A DNA stretch of 64,000 nt from Metabacillus litoralis (GCF_003667825.1 NZ_CP033043.1:869001-933000), one strand, 5' to 3'; shown: positions 38,493 through 51,721, counted from the stretch's first letter. A program made the numbers and translations. Notes: generated by a model not told the origin, from the sequence alone.

Positions 38493-39374
38493 ATGGCAGT
38501 AACTGCACAAATGGTAAAAGAATTACGTGAAAAAACAGGCGCTGGAATGATGGATTGTAAAAAAGCGTTAACTGAAACTAATGGAGATATGGATCAAGCA
38601 ATCGACTATCTTCGTGAAAAAGGTATTGCTAAAGCAGCTAAAAAGGCTGACCGTATTGCTGCTGAAGGTTCTACATTAGTGAAAGTAAACGGTAATGAAG
38701 CGGTAATCTTAGAAGTAAACTCTGAGACTGACTTCGTAGCGAAAAACGAAGGTTTCAAAGAATTAATTAACGGTTTAGCTGATTTCTTACTTGAGAAGAA
38801 GCCTGCAGATGCAGAAGCAGCATTATCTGAAACAATGAGCAACGGCACAACTGTTGCTGATTACATCAATTCTGCAATTGCTAAAATCGGAGAAAAAATC
38901 ACTCTTCGTCGTTTTACAGTTTTATCAAAAACTGACAATGATGCATTTGGTGCATACCTACATATGGGAGGACGTATCGGCGTTCTAACATTACTTGAAG
39001 GTACAACAGATGCAGATGCTGCAAAAGATGTTGCAATGCATGCTGCTGCTGTAAATCCTAAGTATGTATCACGTGATCAAGTGTCTGCTGAAGAAGCTGA
39101 GCACGAGCGTAAAATCCTAACTGAACAAGCTTTAAACGAAGGTAAGCCAGAAAATATCGTTGCAAAAATGGTTGAAGGTCGTCTTGGTAAATATTTCGAA
39201 GACATCTGTTTACTTGACCAAAGCTTTGTTAAGAATCCAGATCAAAAAGTTAAAGAATTTGTTCAATCTAAAGGTGCAACTGTAAAAACTTTCATCCGCT
39301 ATGAAGTTGGAGAAGGTATTGAAAAGCGCCAAGATAACTTTGCTGAAGAAGTTATGAGTCAAGTAAAAAAATAA
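38493..39374 (+). CDS. tsf: Translation elongation factor Ts
   Basis: EF-Ts recycles EF-Tu by releasing GDP. The ATG at 38493 follows AAGGAGG (38477-38483) and gives 293 residues, as in B. subtilis. The N-terminal UBA-like domain with [20 protein letters not shown] and the signature [15 protein letters not shown] are present; the dimerisation-type region includes [15 protein letters not shown]. Strong codon bias fits high expression. Confidence 0.99.
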   Translation: MAVTAQMVKELREKTGAGMMDCKKALTETNGDMDQAIDYLREKGIAKAAKKADRIAAEGSTLVKVNGNEAVILEVNSETDFVAKNEGFKELINGLADFLLEKKPADAEAALSETMSNGTTVADYINSAIAKIGEKITLRRFTVLSKTDNDAFGAYLHMGGRIGVLTLLEGTTDADAAKDVAMHAAAVNPKYVSRDQVSAEEAEHERKILTEQALNEGKPENIVAKMVEGRLGKYFEDICLLDQSFVKNPDQKVKEFVQSKGATVKTFIRYEVGEGIEKRQDNFAEEVMSQVKK

Positions 39375-39383
39375 CTATTAATA

Positions 39384-39421
39384 TGTACACAAATAAGATT
39401 TCATAATCGATGTTGTGTACA
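39384..39421 (+). repeat. Perfect 9-bp inverted repeat after tsf
   Basis: TGTACACAA (39384-39392) and TTGTGTACA (39413-39421) are exact inverted copies separated by 20 nt. A five-T run lies 7 nt further on, so it could act as an accessory terminator ahead of the main one. Confidence 0.75.
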
Positions 39422-39445
39422 GATACATGTTTTTCTTATAATGGA

Positions 39446-39478
39446 AAAAGGGAACACAGCGTGTGTTCCCTTCTTTTT
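39446..39478 (+). terminator. Terminator after tsf
   Basis: AAGGGAACACA (39448-39458) pairs with TGTGTTCCCTT (39462-39472) around a 3-nt loop, followed by CTTTTT. The stem is perfect. Confidence 0.92.
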
Positions 39479-39651
39479 AGAGAGATGGGACCTATCTAAA
39501 GAAAGCTATGTAGGATTAAAAAGAATCTAAGCCGAATAACACGGATAAAATAGAATTGAGAGTAAATACATCAGATGATGTTAATTACACATTAATATCC
39601 ATGAAAAAAGCTTAGTATTTATTCATGCGGAACAGAGAGTTGGAGGTAATC

Positions 39652-40374
39652 ATGAGTAAACCTAAATATCAACGTATCGTACTAAAATTAAGTGGTGAAG
39701 CACTTGCGGGTGATAATGGATTTGGAATTAACCCTTCTGTTATACAATCAATTGCTAAACAAGTGAAGGAAATTGCTGAACTAGATGTTGAGGTAGCTGT
39801 TGTTGTTGGAGGCGGAAACATCTGGCGCGGTAAAATCGGTAGTGAAATGGGAATGGACCGAGCAACTGCCGACTACATGGGAATGCTTGCAACTGTCATG
39901 AACTCACTTGCTTTACAAGATAGTCTTGAAACACAAGGAATTCAAACACGTGTCCAAACTTCTATTGAAATGAGACAGGTTGCCGAGCCATACATAAGAA
40001 GAAAAGCAATTCGTCACCTTGAAAAGAAACGCGTTGTGATCTTTGCTGCTGGTACCGGAAATCCATATTTCTCTACAGATACGACTGCGGCATTACGTGC
40101 TGCAGAAATTGAAGCAGATGTTATTCTTATGGCAAAAAATAATGTGGATGGTGTTTATAACGCCGACCCTAGAATTGACAAAGATGCTGTTAAATATGAA
40201 ACTCTTTCATACTTAGATGTACTTAAAGAAGGTCTTGCTGTAATGGATTCAACTGCGTCTTCTTTATGCATGGATAATGATATTCCACTAATTGTCTTCT
40301 CAATTATGGAAGAAGGTAATATTAAGCGTGCCGTGATCGGCGAAAATATCGGAACAATTGTAAGGGGGAAATAA
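39652..40374 (+). CDS. pyrH: UMP kinase PyrH
   Basis: PyrH phosphorylates UMP to UDP in pyrimidine synthesis. The ATG at 39652 follows GGAGGT and yields 240 residues, as in B. subtilis; an ATG at 39625 lacks a site. Motifs of the amino acid kinase fold are [64 protein letters not shown] and [13 protein letters not shown]. It is followed 2 nt later by frr. Confidence 0.98.
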   Translation: MSKPKYQRIVLKLSGEALAGDNGFGINPSVIQSIAKQVKEIAELDVEVAVVVGGGNIWRGKIGSEMGMDRATADYMGMLATVMNSLALQDSLETQGIQTRVQTSIEMRQVAEPYIRRKAIRHLEKKRVVIFAAGTGNPYFSTDTTAALRAAEIEADVILMAKNNVDGVYNADPRIDKDAVKYETLSYLDVLKEGLAVMDSTASSLCMDNDIPLIVFSIMEEGNIKRAVIGENIGTIVRGK

Positions 40375-40376
40375 TC

Positions 40377-40934
40377 TTGGCTAAACAAATTTTAGCAAAC
40401 ACAAAAGAAAAAATGGAAAAAGCTGTTGCTTCTTTAACTCGTGAGTTAGCTTCAGTTAGAGCCGGACGTGCTAGTGCAAATTTATTAGATAAAATTTCTG
40501 TTGACTATTATGGGGCTCCAACACCTGTTAATCAACTTGCATCTATTAGTGTGCCAGAAGCAAGACTTCTAGTTATCCAACCTTATGATAAAACTGTTTT
40601 AGGTGATATCGAAAAGGCAATTCTAAAATCTGACTTGGGTTTAACACCTTCAAATGATGGTTCTCTTATTCGACTTTCTATCCCAGCGCTAACAGAGGAA
40701 AGACGTAAGGAACTTGTGAAGTTAGTTAAAAAATATGCAGAAGAGGCAAAAGTTGCAGTGCGTAATATTCGACGTGATGGTAATGACGACCTGAAGAAAT
40801 TGGAGAAAAACGGCGATATTACTGAAGATGAGTTACGTGGCAACACTGAAGAAGTACAAAAGTTAACTGATGATTATATTGTGAAAGTTGACCAAGTTGC
40901 TAAAGATAAAGAAAAAGAAATCATGGAAGTTTAA
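40377..40934 (+). CDS. frr: Ribosome recycling factor
   Basis: RRF, with EF-G, splits the post-termination ribosome. The 185-residue product starts at a TTG (40377) behind AAGGGGG and shows [40 protein letters not shown] and [20 protein letters not shown] terminator follows. Confidence 0.98.
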   Translation: MAKQILANTKEKMEKAVASLTRELASVRAGRASANLLDKISVDYYGAPTPVNQLASISVPEARLLVIQPYDKTVLGDIEKAILKSDLGLTPSNDGSLIRLSIPALTEERRKELVKLVKKYAEEAKVAVRNIRRDGNDDLKKLEKNGDITEDELRGNTEEVQKLTDDYIVKVDQVAKDKEKEIMEV

Positions 40935-40964
40935 GTGAAAAATCTGTACAATAGGAATGGAAAG

Positions 40965-40993
40965 ACCCTCTAATGTTTACAGGGGGTTTTTTT
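40965..40993 (+). terminator. Terminator after frr
   Basis: ACCCTCT (40965-40971) pairs with AGGGGGT (40981-40987) with one G-U pair, followed by seven T. Confidence 0.85.
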
Positions 40994-41031
40994 GTTAAAG
41001 ATAAGAGAATATGATATCTTTACTAAATATT

Positions 41032-41160
41032 GGTGTCTGGCTGAAGCGCCTAGCCCCTTGAGGGGTTATAAGCCACAAATGAATTGAAGAATAGAGCCTC
41101 TTCTATTCATTTGTTTCTTATGCTTGTGGGGGGCTGAGAAAGGCGTTTACGTTTTTCTTA
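41032..41160 (+). repeat. Hairpin repeat element, copy 1, upstream of uppS
   Basis: A nested imperfect palindrome spans most of the frr-uppS gap. Arms from outside in: GCGCCT (41046-41051) with AGGCGT (41141-41146), AGCCCC (41052-41057) with GGGGCT (41130-41135), ATAAG (41068-41072) with CTTAT (41117-41121), and ACAAATGAAT with ATTCATTTGT near 41075-41114. It is locally GC-rich. I recall similar elements (AGCGCCTAGCCCC at one end, GCTTTTC-like at the other) scattered in Bacillus and Geobacillus intergenic regions; copy 2 is at 51760-51901. Confidence 0.75.
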
Positions 41161-41219
41161 TAGTTTAACGTCATCATGGTAGAAAGAGATCATGAATTAT
41201 TGGGTGATGGAGGAATCAC

Positions 41220-41999
41220 ATGCTCAACATATTAAAGAAATGGAAAGGAAACCCTCGACCTTCCAATAAACAAACATTAAGTAAAGAGGACATTTTAAAA
41301 GGAGAAATTCCAAATCATATTGCCATTATTATGGATGGAAATGGAAGGTGGGCAAAAAAACGTGCCTTACCTCGAATAGCTGGACATCATGAGGGCATGA
41401 AAGTTGTCAGAAAGATAACGAAACAGGCTAATTCACTCGGTGTTAAAACTCTTACTTTGTATGCTTTTTCAACTGAAAACTGGAAACGACCTAAGGTAGA
41501 AGTAGATTATTTAATGAAGTTACCTGAAGAATTCTTAAATACTTATTTACCTGAGCTTATTGAAGAAAATGTGCAGGTACGTATAATGGGGGATAAAAAC
41601 AGACTCCCGGTGCATACATTAAGTGCTGTTGAAAAGGCTATAAATGAAACAAGAGAAAATGACGGTCTTGTTTTAAATTTTGCTTTGAATTATGGCAGTC
41701 GTGCTGAAATTATTACTGCGGTTCAACAGATTGCTAAAGATATTGAGAGTGGTAAAATAAACGGTGATTCAATTGATGAATCGCTTTTCTCCAATTATTT
41801 AATGTCTCAATCACTTGATGATCCTGACCTATTAATACGTACTAGTGGTGAAATCCGGTTAAGTAATTTTATGTTATGGCAACTAGCTTATACAGAATTT
41901 TGGTTTACTGAAGTATTATGGCCAGATTTTAATGAACAATGTTTTTTACAAGCAATACACACATATCAACAAAGAGGACGCAGATTTGGTGGCGTATAA
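41220..41999 (+). CDS. uppS: Undecaprenyl diphosphate synthase UppS
   Basis: UppS makes the C55 lipid carrier for peptidoglycan and teichoic acid precursors. The 259-residue cis-prenyltransferase has the catalytic IIMDGNGRWAKKR motif (Asp near residue 37), HHEGMK, TLYAFSTENWKRP and the C-terminal RTSGEIRLSNFMLWQLAYTE. GGAGGA precedes the ATG. cdsA follows after 17 nt. Confidence 0.98.
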   Translation: MLNILKKWKGNPRPSNKQTLSKEDILKGEIPNHIAIIMDGNGRWAKKRALPRIAGHHEGMKVVRKITKQANSLGVKTLTLYAFSTENWKRPKVEVDYLMKLPEEFLNTYLPELIEENVQVRIMGDKNRLPVHTLSAVEKAINETRENDGLVLNFALNYGSRAEIITAVQQIAKDIESGKINGDSIDESLFSNYLMSQSLDDPDLLIRTSGEIRLSNFMLWQLAYTEFWFTEVLWPDFNEQCFLQAIHTYQQRGRRFGGV

Positions 42000-42016
42000 A
42001 GGTGATGAAATTTTAA

Positions 42017-42808
42017 ATGAAGCAACGAATTCTAACTGCAATATTAGCTGCAGCAGTTTTTCTTCCATTTGTCATTTACGGAAATCTTCCGTTTACAATA
42101 TTTGTTTATTTACTAGCGTCAATTGGCTTGTATGAATTGCTAAGAATGAAAAAAATATCGTTAGTAAGTTTTCCTGGATTAATAAGCTTATTAATTTTAT
42201 GGGTTCTATTAATTCCAAATTCTTATATAACAATATTAAACGATATTAATTTTTCTAAGGCGGAATTAGCATTACTAGCTTTGTTATTTTTGCTAACTTA
42301 CACGGTTATCACGAAAAATAAGTTTACATTTGATGATGTTGGTTTTGTTGTCATTTCCGTATTTTATCTTGGAATCGGTTTTTACTTTTTTATTGAAACA
42401 AGGCATTCTGGGTTAGCAGAAGTATTTTATGCATTATTTTTAATATGGGTAACTGATTCAGGTGCTTATTTTGTCGGTCGGGCAATGGGGAAAAACAAGC
42501 TTTGGCCTGAAATAAGTCCGAATAAAACAGTAGAAGGTGCAGTGGGTGGAGTTTTATTTGCTGTTATTTTCGCTTGGGTGTACCACATGTTTACTGGAGT
42601 TTTAGATTCTTTCCTTATCATTACGGTTATGACGATCTTTCTCTCTATTTTTGGACAAATTGGAGACTTGGTTGAATCTGCATTCAAACGCCATTATCAA
42701 GTAAAGGATTCTGGTTCAATTCTTCCGGGACATGGTGGTATTTTAGATCGATTCGATAGCCTATTATTTGTATTACCTTTACTTCACTTTTTAAATATTC
42801 TTTTTTAA
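42017..42808 (+). CDS. cdsA: Phosphatidate cytidylyltransferase CdsA
   Basis: CdsA makes CDP-diacylglycerol for phospholipid synthesis. The 263-residue product is a polytopic membrane protein (about seven to eight helices) with the C-terminal CDP-DAG synthase signature around SVKD-like segments: SPNKTVEGAVGG, FGQIGDLVESAFKRHYQVKD and LPGHGGILDRFDSLLFVLP. AAGGTGATG lies 10 nt ahead of the ATG. Confidence 0.96.
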   Translation: MKQRILTAILAAAVFLPFVIYGNLPFTIFVYLLASIGLYELLRMKKISLVSFPGLISLLILWVLLIPNSYITILNDINFSKAELALLALLFLLTYTVITKNKFTFDDVGFVVISVFYLGIGFYFFIETRHSGLAEVFYALFLIWVTDSGAYFVGRAMGKNKLWPEISPNKTVEGAVGGVLFAVIFAWVYHMFTGVLDSFLIITVMTIFLSIFGQIGDLVESAFKRHYQVKDSGSILPGHGGILDRFDSLLFVLPLLHFLNILF

Positions 42809-42876
42809 AAAGTGTTTAAGTCCATAACATTATGTGGTGGATACGAGTATTACGCATTCTGATTGGAAGTGACTAT

Positions 42877-44028
42877 GTGAAGAAAATAAGTTTACTTGGA
42901 GCGACTGGTTCAATAGGAATCCAAACTTTATCAGTAATAGAAGCACATCCTGATGAGTTTGAACTAGTCTCCATGTCTTTTGGAAGAAATATAAAATCTG
43001 GAATTGAGATCATTAGAAAATTTAACCCTAGGTTTGTTGCGGTTCAAGATAAAGAAACATATGAAAAATTGAAACTTGAGCTTGAAATCGATAAAATAAA
43101 AATTGGTTACGGACAAGAAGCATTAATAGAGGCAGCTATATTTGATGATGTTGATTGTTTAGTTAATGCAGTTGTTGGTAGTGTAGGACTTGTTCCAACG
43201 TTAAAAGCAATCGAAAACAAAATCACAATTGCAATTGCTAATAAAGAAACACTCGTAACAGCCGGTCATTTAGTTACAGAATATGCAAGGAAACACCAAG
43301 TTGACTTGTTACCTGTTGATAGTGAACATTCTGCGATTTTTCAATGTTTACAAGGTGAAAAATCAAAAAATATAGACCGTCTAATCATAACTGCATCTGG
43401 TGGGAGTTTTCGGGATAAAACGAGAGACGAATTGACAAACGTTACAGTAGAGCAGGCTTTAAATCATCCAAATTGGTCTATGGGTGCGAAAATTACAATA
43501 GATTCTGCAACAATGATGAACAAAGGGCTCGAGGTCATTGAGGCACATTGGTTATTTAACATTCCTTATCAAAGAATTGATGTACTATTACATAAAGAAA
43601 GTATTATACATTCTTTAGTGGAGTTCCACGATCGTAGTGTGATTGCACAGTTAGGAACACCTGATATGAGAGTTCCTATTCAATATGCATTAACTTACCC
43701 AGACAGACTTCCGCTTGAAAATGCTAAAAGACTTGAATTGTGGGAACATGGGAAACTTCATTTTGAAAAAATCAACTTCGATAGGTACAAATGCTTACAA
43801 TATGCTTTTGATTCAGGTAAAATAGGTGGGACAATGCCAACTGTACTAAATGCTGCAAATGAAGAAGCGGTTGAAGCTTTTTTGAAGGGTAAGATAAAAT
43901 TCCTTCAAATTGAAGACTTAATTGAAAGAGCTATGGATAAGCATGAGAGCATCGCGCATCCAGATTTGGAGCAAATTCAAGAAGTTGATCAACTAACGCG
44001 AAATTTTGTACAAACATTAATCTCATAA
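42877..44028 (+). CDS. dxr: 1-deoxy-D-xylulose 5-phosphate reductoisomerase
   Basis: Dxr converts DXP to MEP in the non-mevalonate isoprenoid pathway, which supplies UppS. The GTG at 42877 follows GGAAGTGA and gives 383 residues, as expected; the earlier ATG at 42832 has no site. It has the NADPH motif [66 protein letters not shown] and the C-terminal domain with [19 protein letters not shown]. Confidence 0.97.
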   Translation: MKKISLLGATGSIGIQTLSVIEAHPDEFELVSMSFGRNIKSGIEIIRKFNPRFVAVQDKETYEKLKLELEIDKIKIGYGQEALIEAAIFDDVDCLVNAVVGSVGLVPTLKAIENKITIAIANKETLVTAGHLVTEYARKHQVDLLPVDSEHSAIFQCLQGEKSKNIDRLIITASGGSFRDKTRDELTNVTVEQALNHPNWSMGAKITIDSATMMNKGLEVIEAHWLFNIPYQRIDVLLHKESIIHSLVEFHDRSVIAQLGTPDMRVPIQYALTYPDRLPLENAKRLELWEHGKLHFEKINFDRYKCLQYAFDSGKIGGTMPTVLNAANEEAVEAFLKGKIKFLQIEDLIERAMDKHESIAHPDLEQIQEVDQLTRNFVQTLIS

Positions 44029-44043
44029 AGGTGGTCATTCAAA

Positions 44044-45303
44044 GTGAATACAGTGATAGCGTTTGTCCTTATTTTCGGTGCTCTAGTATTTTTTCATGAG
44101 CTAGGTCATTTAATGTTAGCAAATAGAGCTGGCATACTTTGCCGCGAATTTGCTATAGGGTTTGGTCCGAAAATTTTATCGTTTAAAAAGAATGAAACAG
44201 TGTATACGATTCGACTCCTTCCTATTGGGGGATTCGTACGAATGGCTGGTGAAGATCCCGAGGTTATCGAGGTTAAACCTGGACATAATGTAGGATTATT
44301 ATTTAACAATGAAGACAAAGTTGAAAAAATCATTCTTAACAATAAAGAAAAATACCCTCAAGCTCGTGTTATAGAGGTAGAAAATGTTGATCTTGAGCAT
44401 AACATGTTTATCTCAGGCTATGAACACGGAGAAGAGGATTTTATTAAAAGATTTGATGTGAGTGAAACATCTTATTTTATTGTAGATGGTCAAGAAACAC
44501 AAATTGCTCCTTATAACCGACAGTTCCAATCAAAAACTGTAGGTCAAAGGATTGCGGCTATTTTTGCTGGACCGTTTATGAATTTTCTTCTTGCTTTTGT
44601 TATTTTATTTTCCCTAGGTTTTATTCAGGGTGCACCAGTAGATGAACCAAGATTAGGGAAATTGACTTCTGATGGTGCTGCAAATGAGTCGGGCTTACAA
44701 GAGGGAGATGAAATTCATTCTATTGAAGGTGAATCTACTTCTTCTTGGGGTGAAGTAGTATCAATCATTCAAGAAAATCCGGATAAAGAATTAACATTTG
44801 AAGTTGAACGTAATGGCGAAATGTTAAGCTTTGAAGTGGTGCCTGAAGCAACAAAAGTTGGCGAAACTGTCATTGGACGAATTGGTGCATACAATCCTGT
44901 TGATAAGTCATTTGGCAGTTCGTTAAAATATGGTTTTGTTGAAACGTATACGTGGACGAAGGAAATTTTAATCGGGTTTGGAAAGCTTGTAACAGGACAA
45001 TTCTCAATTGACATGCTATCAGGGCCTGTTGGTATTTATGACATGACAGATCAAGTTGCCGAGTCTGGGACAACGAATTTATTAAGATGGGCAGCACTCC
45101 TAAGTATTAATCTAGGAATAGTTAACCTGTTGCCGATCCCAGCCTTAGATGGTGGTCGCTTATTATTTTTATTCATTGAGGCATTAAGAGGAAAACCAAT
45201 TGATCGTCAAAAAGAAGGAATTGTTCATTTTATCGGTTTTTCTTTGCTTATGCTTTTAATGCTTGTTGTTACATGGAATGATATTCAACGCTTATTTCTG
45301 TAA
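44044..45303 (+). CDS. rasP: Site-2 intramembrane metalloprotease RasP
   Basis: RasP (RseP family) cleaves membrane anti-sigma factors such as RsiW and clears signal peptides. The 419-residue product has the N-terminal zinc motif HELGH in LVFFHELGHLMLANR, GFGPKI, IGGFVRMAGED, a PDZ domain (about 205-290), and the C-terminal motif NLLPIPALDGGRLLFLFIEA. Four membrane helices are expected. GTG start; cluster with dxr and proS as in B. subtilis. Also called rseP/yluC. Confidence 0.96.
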   Translation: MNTVIAFVLIFGALVFFHELGHLMLANRAGILCREFAIGFGPKILSFKKNETVYTIRLLPIGGFVRMAGEDPEVIEVKPGHNVGLLFNNEDKVEKIILNNKEKYPQARVIEVENVDLEHNMFISGYEHGEEDFIKRFDVSETSYFIVDGQETQIAPYNRQFQSKTVGQRIAAIFAGPFMNFLLAFVILFSLGFIQGAPVDEPRLGKLTSDGAANESGLQEGDEIHSIEGESTSSWGEVVSIIQENPDKELTFEVERNGEMLSFEVVPEATKVGETVIGRIGAYNPVDKSFGSSLKYGFVETYTWTKEILIGFGKLVTGQFSIDMLSGPVGIYDMTDQVAESGTTNLLRWAALLSINLGIVNLLPIPALDGGRLLFLFIEALRGKPIDRQKEGIVHFIGFSLLMLLMLVVTWNDIQRLFL

Positions 45304-45334
45304 AGAAGTTTAATTAAAATAGAGGTGCTCGTAA

Positions 45335-47071
<1,737 letters not shown>

Positions 47072-47087
47072 AATAATAAAATGAGAA

Positions 47088-47154
47088 GAAGAGGCTGACT
47101 CGATAAATTTAGACAATTTTCTTTTGAATTGTCTAATAATGGGGCAGCCTCTTC
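47088..47154 (+). repeat. Nested perfect palindrome between proS and polC
   Basis: The outer arms GAAGAGGCTG (47088-47097) and CAGCCTCTTC (47145-47154) and inner arms TTAGACAATT (47109-47118) and AATTGTCTAA (47127-47136) are both perfect 10-bp pairs. No T-run follows on the + strand. It may act as an RNA stop or stability structure; the GAGGCTG/CAGCCTC ends resemble repeats I recall in other Firmicutes. Confidence 0.85.
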
Positions 47155-47205
47155 AATTGTGAAAAAATAATATTCATGATATTGGGAGAGGGGATATAAA
47201 AGGTC

Positions 47206-50200
47206 ATGGACATGTTAAACAACCAAATTGAGCGATTTCAACTCCTGCTCCAGCAAATAAATTTAACAGAAGATGCAGCCGTTGTTCATTTTAGAAATGG
47301 ATCAATTGCTAGATTAACTGTTCATAAGCAATTGAAAAAATGGCATTTCCATTTTCAATTTGATAAAATTCTACCCTTTGATGTGTACCATTTATTTAAA
47401 ACAAAACTATCAAAGGCTTTTTCACATATTGCAGATGTATCTTTTACATTTGAAGCAAGAGACCAAGCTTTTGATGAAAAGTTAGTACAAGATTATTGGT
47501 CAATTTGTATTCAAGAGATGGATGGTATTTCACCTCCGATGCTTGCTTTACTAAATGAGCAAAAGCCAACCCTTCAAGGGCTGAAGGTAATCGTAAAAAC
47601 AAAAAACGATACAGAAGCAATGACGATAAAAAGAAAATATGCTTCTCTTATTCAAGAAAGCTTTCAGCAGTTTGGCTTTCCAACCTTTCAAATGGATACG
47701 ACTGTAGCAGTAACAGAAGAAGAGATTAAGCAATTTCAAGAGCAGAAGCTTCAAGAAGATAAAGCAAGAGGTTTCCAAGCGTTAACTGACATGGAAAATG
47801 CAGAAAAAGAGGATTCAATTCAGCCTGAGCTTTCCGGACCATTAACAATCGGTTATACAATTAAAGATGATGAAGAAATTCGAACAATGGCTTCCATTGA
47901 AGATGAAGAAAGAAGAGTAGCATTACAGGGTTATGTTTTTGATGCTGAAACAAGAGAATTACGAAGTGGAAGAACATTATTAACCTTTAAAATTACTGAT
48001 TATACAAGCTCAATACTAGTGAAAATGTTTGCGAGAGATAAAGAAGATGCAGTATTGGTACAAGCTGTAAAGAAAGGTATGTGGCTTAAAGTAAGAGGTA
48101 GTATCCAAAATGACACCTTTGTCCGAGATCTAGTTATGATTGCAAATGATATCAATGAAGTTGCACCTAGAGAAAGACAAGATACTGCACCTGAAGATGA
48201 AAAGCGAGTCGAATTACATTTACATTCACCAATGAGTCAAATGGATGCTGTCACTTCAGTTAGCAAATATATTGAGCAAGCGAAGAAATGGGGTCATAAA
48301 GCAATAGCTCTAACAGATCATGCTGTTGCACAATCCTTTCCAGAGGCTTATTCTGCCGGGAAAAAGAATGGAATCAAAGTGTTATTTGGTGTTGAAATCA
48401 ACTTAGTAGATGATGGGGTTCCGATTGCTTATAATTCTGAACATCGTTTATTGTCAGCAGAAACCTATGTTGTGTTTGACGTTGAAACAACAGGGCTTTC
48501 TGCAGTTTACGATACGATTATTGAGCTTGCAGCTGTTAAGATTCGTGACGGTGAAATTGTTGATCGCTTTGAATCCTTTGCTAACCCACACCATCCACTG
48601 TCAGCTACAACAATCGATTTAACTGGTATTACGGACGATATGGTAAGGGATGCCCCAAATGTAGACGTAGTATTAAGGAAATTTAAAGAATGGATTGGGG
48701 ACGACATTTTAGTTGCGCACAACGCAAGCTTTGATATGGGGTTTTTAAATGTTGGGTATAAAAAACTTCTAGGTGAGGAAAAAGCAAAGAATCCTGTAAT
48801 TGATACATTAGAGTTAGGTAGATTTCTATATCCTGAAATGAAAAACCACCGATTGAACACTCTTTGTAAAAAGTTTGATATTGAGTTAACACAGCATCAC
48901 CGTGCTATTTATGATGCGGAAGCAACAGGATACTTGCTTATTAAAATGTTAAAAGATGCTGCTGAACAAGAAATCGAATATCATGATCAATTTAATGAAA
49001 ATATGGGAAAAGGAAATGCCTACCAGCGTTCTCGTCCATATCATGCAACAATTCTTGCTCAGAATGAAACAGGGTTAAAAAATCTATTTAAATTAGTTTC
49101 AATCTCACATATTAACTATTTTTATCGAGTTCCACGAATTCCGCGCTCACAGCTTAATAAACACCGTGAAGGTCTTATTATTGGATCAGCATGTGATAAA
49201 GGAGAGGTTTTTGAAGGGATGATGCAAAAATCTCCTGAGGAAGTTGAGGAGATCGCTGCATTTTATGATTATTTAGAAGTGCATCCTTTAGAAGTTTATC
49301 AACACCTTATCACGCTTGATTATATAAAGGATAACAATGCTCTACAGGAAATTGTAACGAATATTGTGAAGCTTGGTGAAAAATTAAATAAACCAGTTGT
49401 GGCAACGGGGAATGCCCATTACCTTAATCCTGTTGATAAAATTTATCGCAAAATATTGGTTAGTTCTCAAGGTGGAGCTAATCCATTAAATCGCCATGAG
49501 CTACCGGATGTTCATTTTCGCACAACAGATGAAATGCTAAATGCTTTTTCATTTCTTGGCACAGAAAAGGCGAAAGAAATCGTAGTAGAAAATACAAACA
49601 AAATAGCCGATATGATTGAAGAAGTTAAACCAATAAAAGATGATCTATATACACCAAAAATTGAAGGTGCCGATGAAGAAATTCGGGAAATGAGTTACTC
49701 GATGGCGAGAAGTATTTATGGTGAAAATCTACCAGAACTTGTTGAAGCGCGTTTAGAAAAGGAATTAAAAAGTATTATCGGACATGGGTTCGCTGTTATA
49801 TACTTGATCTCACATAAACTTGTAAAAAAATCACTCGACGATGGATATCTTGTAGGTTCACGTGGTTCTGTAGGATCTTCTTTTGTTGCGACAATGACGG
49901 AGATTACAGAGGTTAATCCCCTACCTCCGCATTATGTATGCCCTGATTGCAGGCACTCTGAGTTTTTTAATGATGGATCAGTTGGCTCTGGATTTGATTT
50001 GCCAAACAAAGAATGTCCAAAGTGTGGAGCTCAATATACGAAAGATGGACATGATATACCTTTTGAAACGTTCTTAGGATTTAAAGGTGATAAAGTTCCT
50101 GATATCGATTTGAATTTCTCCGGTGAATATCAACCTACAGCACACAACTATACAAAGGTATTGTTCGGTGAAGATAATGTTTTCCGTGCAGGAACAATAG

Positions 50201-51519
50201 GTACAGTTGCAGAAAAGACAGCTTACGGATATGTAAAAGGTTATGCGAATGATCGTAACATCATTTATAGAGGAGCAGAGGTTGACCGTCTTGTACAAGG
50301 GTGTACAGGTGTAAAGAGAACAACCGGTCAGCACCCGGGTGGTATTATCGTAGTACCTGACTACATGGATATCTTTGATTTCTCACCAATTCAATATCCA
50401 GCTGATGCAACTGGATCTGAATGGCGAACTACTCATTTTGACTTCCATTCAATTCACGATAACTTATTAAAGCTTGATATTCTTGGACACGATGATCCAA
50501 CGGTTATCCGTATGCTACAAGATTTAAGTGGAATTGATCCTAAAACAATTCCAACCGATGACCCAGAGGTTATGAAGATCTTTAGTGGAACGGAATCATT
50601 AGGAGTAACAGAAGAACAAATTATGTGTAAAACAGGAACACTTGGAATTCCTGAATTCGGTACACGATTTGTTCGCCAAATGTTAGAAGATACAAAACCG
50701 ACAACTTTTTCTGAGCTTGTTCAAATTTCAGGTCTATCGCATGGTACAGACGTTTGGCTTGGAAATGCACAGGAACTTATCCACAATAAGACTTGTACAT
50801 TGAGTGAAGTTATCGGCTGTCGTGATGATATTATGGTATACCTAATCTATCAAGGATTAGAGCCTTCTTTTGCATTTAAGATCATGGAATCCGTTCGTAA
50901 GGGTAAAGGCTTAACAGATGAGATGATGGAGGAAATGAAAAAACAAGAAGTGCCAGGTTGGTATATTGATTCTTGCTTAAAGATTAAATATATGTTCCCT
51001 AAGGCCCATGCTGCTGCGTATGTTTTAATGGCGGTACGTATTGCTTATTTCAAAGTTCATTTACCTCTTTTATATTACGCTGCATACTTTACTGTTCGTG
51101 CAGATGATTTCGATATTGATACAATGGTCAAAGGGTCAGCATCTATTAAAGCAAAAATAGAAGAAATTAATTTAAAAGGCTTAGATGCATCACCAAAAGA
51201 AAAAAACCTTCTTACTGTTTTAGAATTATCATTAGAAATGTGTGAAAGAGGATTTGCATTCCAAAAGGTAGATCTTTATCGTTCTAGTGCTGATGAATTT
51301 TTAATTGATGGTAATACACTAATTCCACCTTTTAATTCAATACCAGGACTCGGAACGAATGCTGCGATTAACATTGTTAAAGCAAGAGAAGAAGGAGAAT
51401 TTTTATCAAAAGAAGATTTACAGCAAAGAGGTAAGGTGTCAAAAACAATCATCGAATACCTTACTAATCATGGTTGTTTGGATGAATTACCAGATCAAAA
51501 CCAATTGTCTCTTTTTTAA
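47206..51519 (+). CDS. polC: DNA polymerase III alpha subunit, PolC type
   Basis: PolC is the main replicative polymerase of low-GC Gram-positives with built-in proofreading. The 1437-residue product has an N-terminal domain, an OB fold (about 235-325), the PHP domain ([17 protein letters not shown]) split by a DEDD exonuclease ([44 protein letters not shown]), and the C-terminal polymerase with [17 protein letters not shown], a Cys4 zinc site (CPDC, CPKC), [12 protein letters not shown] and [20 protein letters not shown]. An ATG at 47212 is an alternative start two codons in. Confidence 0.98.
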   Translation: MDMLNNQIERFQLLLQQINLTEDAAVVHFRNGSIARLTVHKQLKKWHFHFQFDKILPFDVYHLFKTKLSKAFSHIADVSFTFEARDQAFDEKLVQDYWSICIQEMDGISPPMLALLNEQKPTLQGLKVIVKTKNDTEAMTIKRKYASLIQESFQQFGFPTFQMDTTVAVTEEEIKQFQEQKLQEDKARGFQALTDMENAEKEDSIQPELSGPLTIGYTIKDDEEIRTMASIEDEERRVALQGYVFDAETRELRSGRTLLTFKITDYTSSILVKMFARDKEDAVLVQAVKKGMWLKVRGSIQNDTFVRDLVMIANDINEVAPRERQDTAPEDEKRVELHLHSPMSQMDAVTSVSKYIEQAKKWGHKAIALTDHAVAQSFPEAYSAGKKNGIKVLFGVEINLVDDGVPIAYNSEHRLLSAETYVVFDVETTGLSAVYDTIIELAAVKIRDGEIVDRFESFANPHHPLSATTIDLTGITDDMVRDAPNVDVVLRKFKEWIGDDILVAHNASFDMGFLNVGYKKLLGEEKAKNPVIDTLELGRFLYPEMKNHRLNTLCKKFDIELTQHHRAIYDAEATGYLLIKMLKDAAEQEIEYHDQFNENMGKGNAYQRSRPYHATILAQNETGLKNLFKLVSISHINYFYRVPRIPRSQLNKHREGLIIGSACDKGEVFEGMMQKSPEEVEEIAAFYDYLEVHPLEVYQHLITLDYIKDNNALQEIVTNIVKLGEKLNKPVVATGNAHYLNPVDKIYRKILVSSQGGANPLNRHELPDVHFRTTDEMLNAFSFLGTEKAKEIVVENTNKIADMIEEVKPIKDDLYTPKIEGADEEIREMSYSMARSIYGENLPELVEARLEKELKSIIGHGFAVIYLISHKLVKKSLDDGYLVGSRGSVGSSFVATMTEITEVNPLPPHYVCPDCRHSEFFNDGSVGSGFDLPNKECPKCGAQYTKDGHDIPFETFLGFKGDKVPDIDLNFSGEYQPTAHNYTKVLFGEDNVFRAGTIGTVAEKTAYGYVKGYANDRNIIYRGAEVDRLVQGCTGVKRTTGQHPGGIIVVPDYMDIFDFSPIQYPADATGSEWRTTHFDFHSIHDNLLKLDILGHDDPTVIRMLQDLSGIDPKTIPTDDPEVMKIFSGTESLGVTEEQIMCKTGTLGIPEFGTRFVRQMLEDTKPTTFSELVQISGLSHGTDVWLGNAQELIHNKTCTLSEVIGCRDDIMVYLIYQGLEPSFAFKIMESVRKGKGLTDEMMEEMKKQEVPGWYIDSCLKIKYMFPKAHAAAYVLMAVRIAYFKVHLPLLYYAAYFTVRADDFDIDTMVKGSASIKAKIEEINLKGLDASPKEKNLLTVLELSLEMCERGFAFQKVDLYRSSADEFLIDGNTLIPPFNSIPGLGTNAAINIVKAREEGEFLSKEDLQQRGKVSKTIIEYLTNHGCLDELPDQNQLSLF

Positions 51520-51623
51520 AGGTTCTTTTCTTATTTAATCTTTTATTCCTTCAAAGGATAAATTTGCATAAAAAACACGGTTATGTTATGCTTTTAGTGG
51601 AAATGCTAACGATAAGCAGAGGA

Positions 51624-51650
51624 AAAGAGTGGGGTAATCACCCACTCTTT
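51624..51650 (+). terminator. Hairpin after polC
   Basis: AAAGAGTGGG (51624-51633) pairs perfectly with CCCACTCTTT (51641-51650) around 7 nt. Only the stem's own T residues are at the 3' side, so this is a moderate terminator candidate. Upstream, 51520-51623 shows nothing clear. Confidence 0.6.
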
Positions 51651-51697
51651 CGTATTGTAATCGCCCTCGTCATTCGGATAGTATACTACATACCATT

Positions 51698-51721
51698 CCC
51701 TGCTCAAAAGGCAGGGTTTTT
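51698..51721 (+). terminator. Terminator upstream of rimP
   Basis: CCCTGC (51698-51703) pairs with GCAGGG (51711-51716) and is followed by five T. It would end transcripts from polC before the rimP-nusA cluster. Confidence 0.8.
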
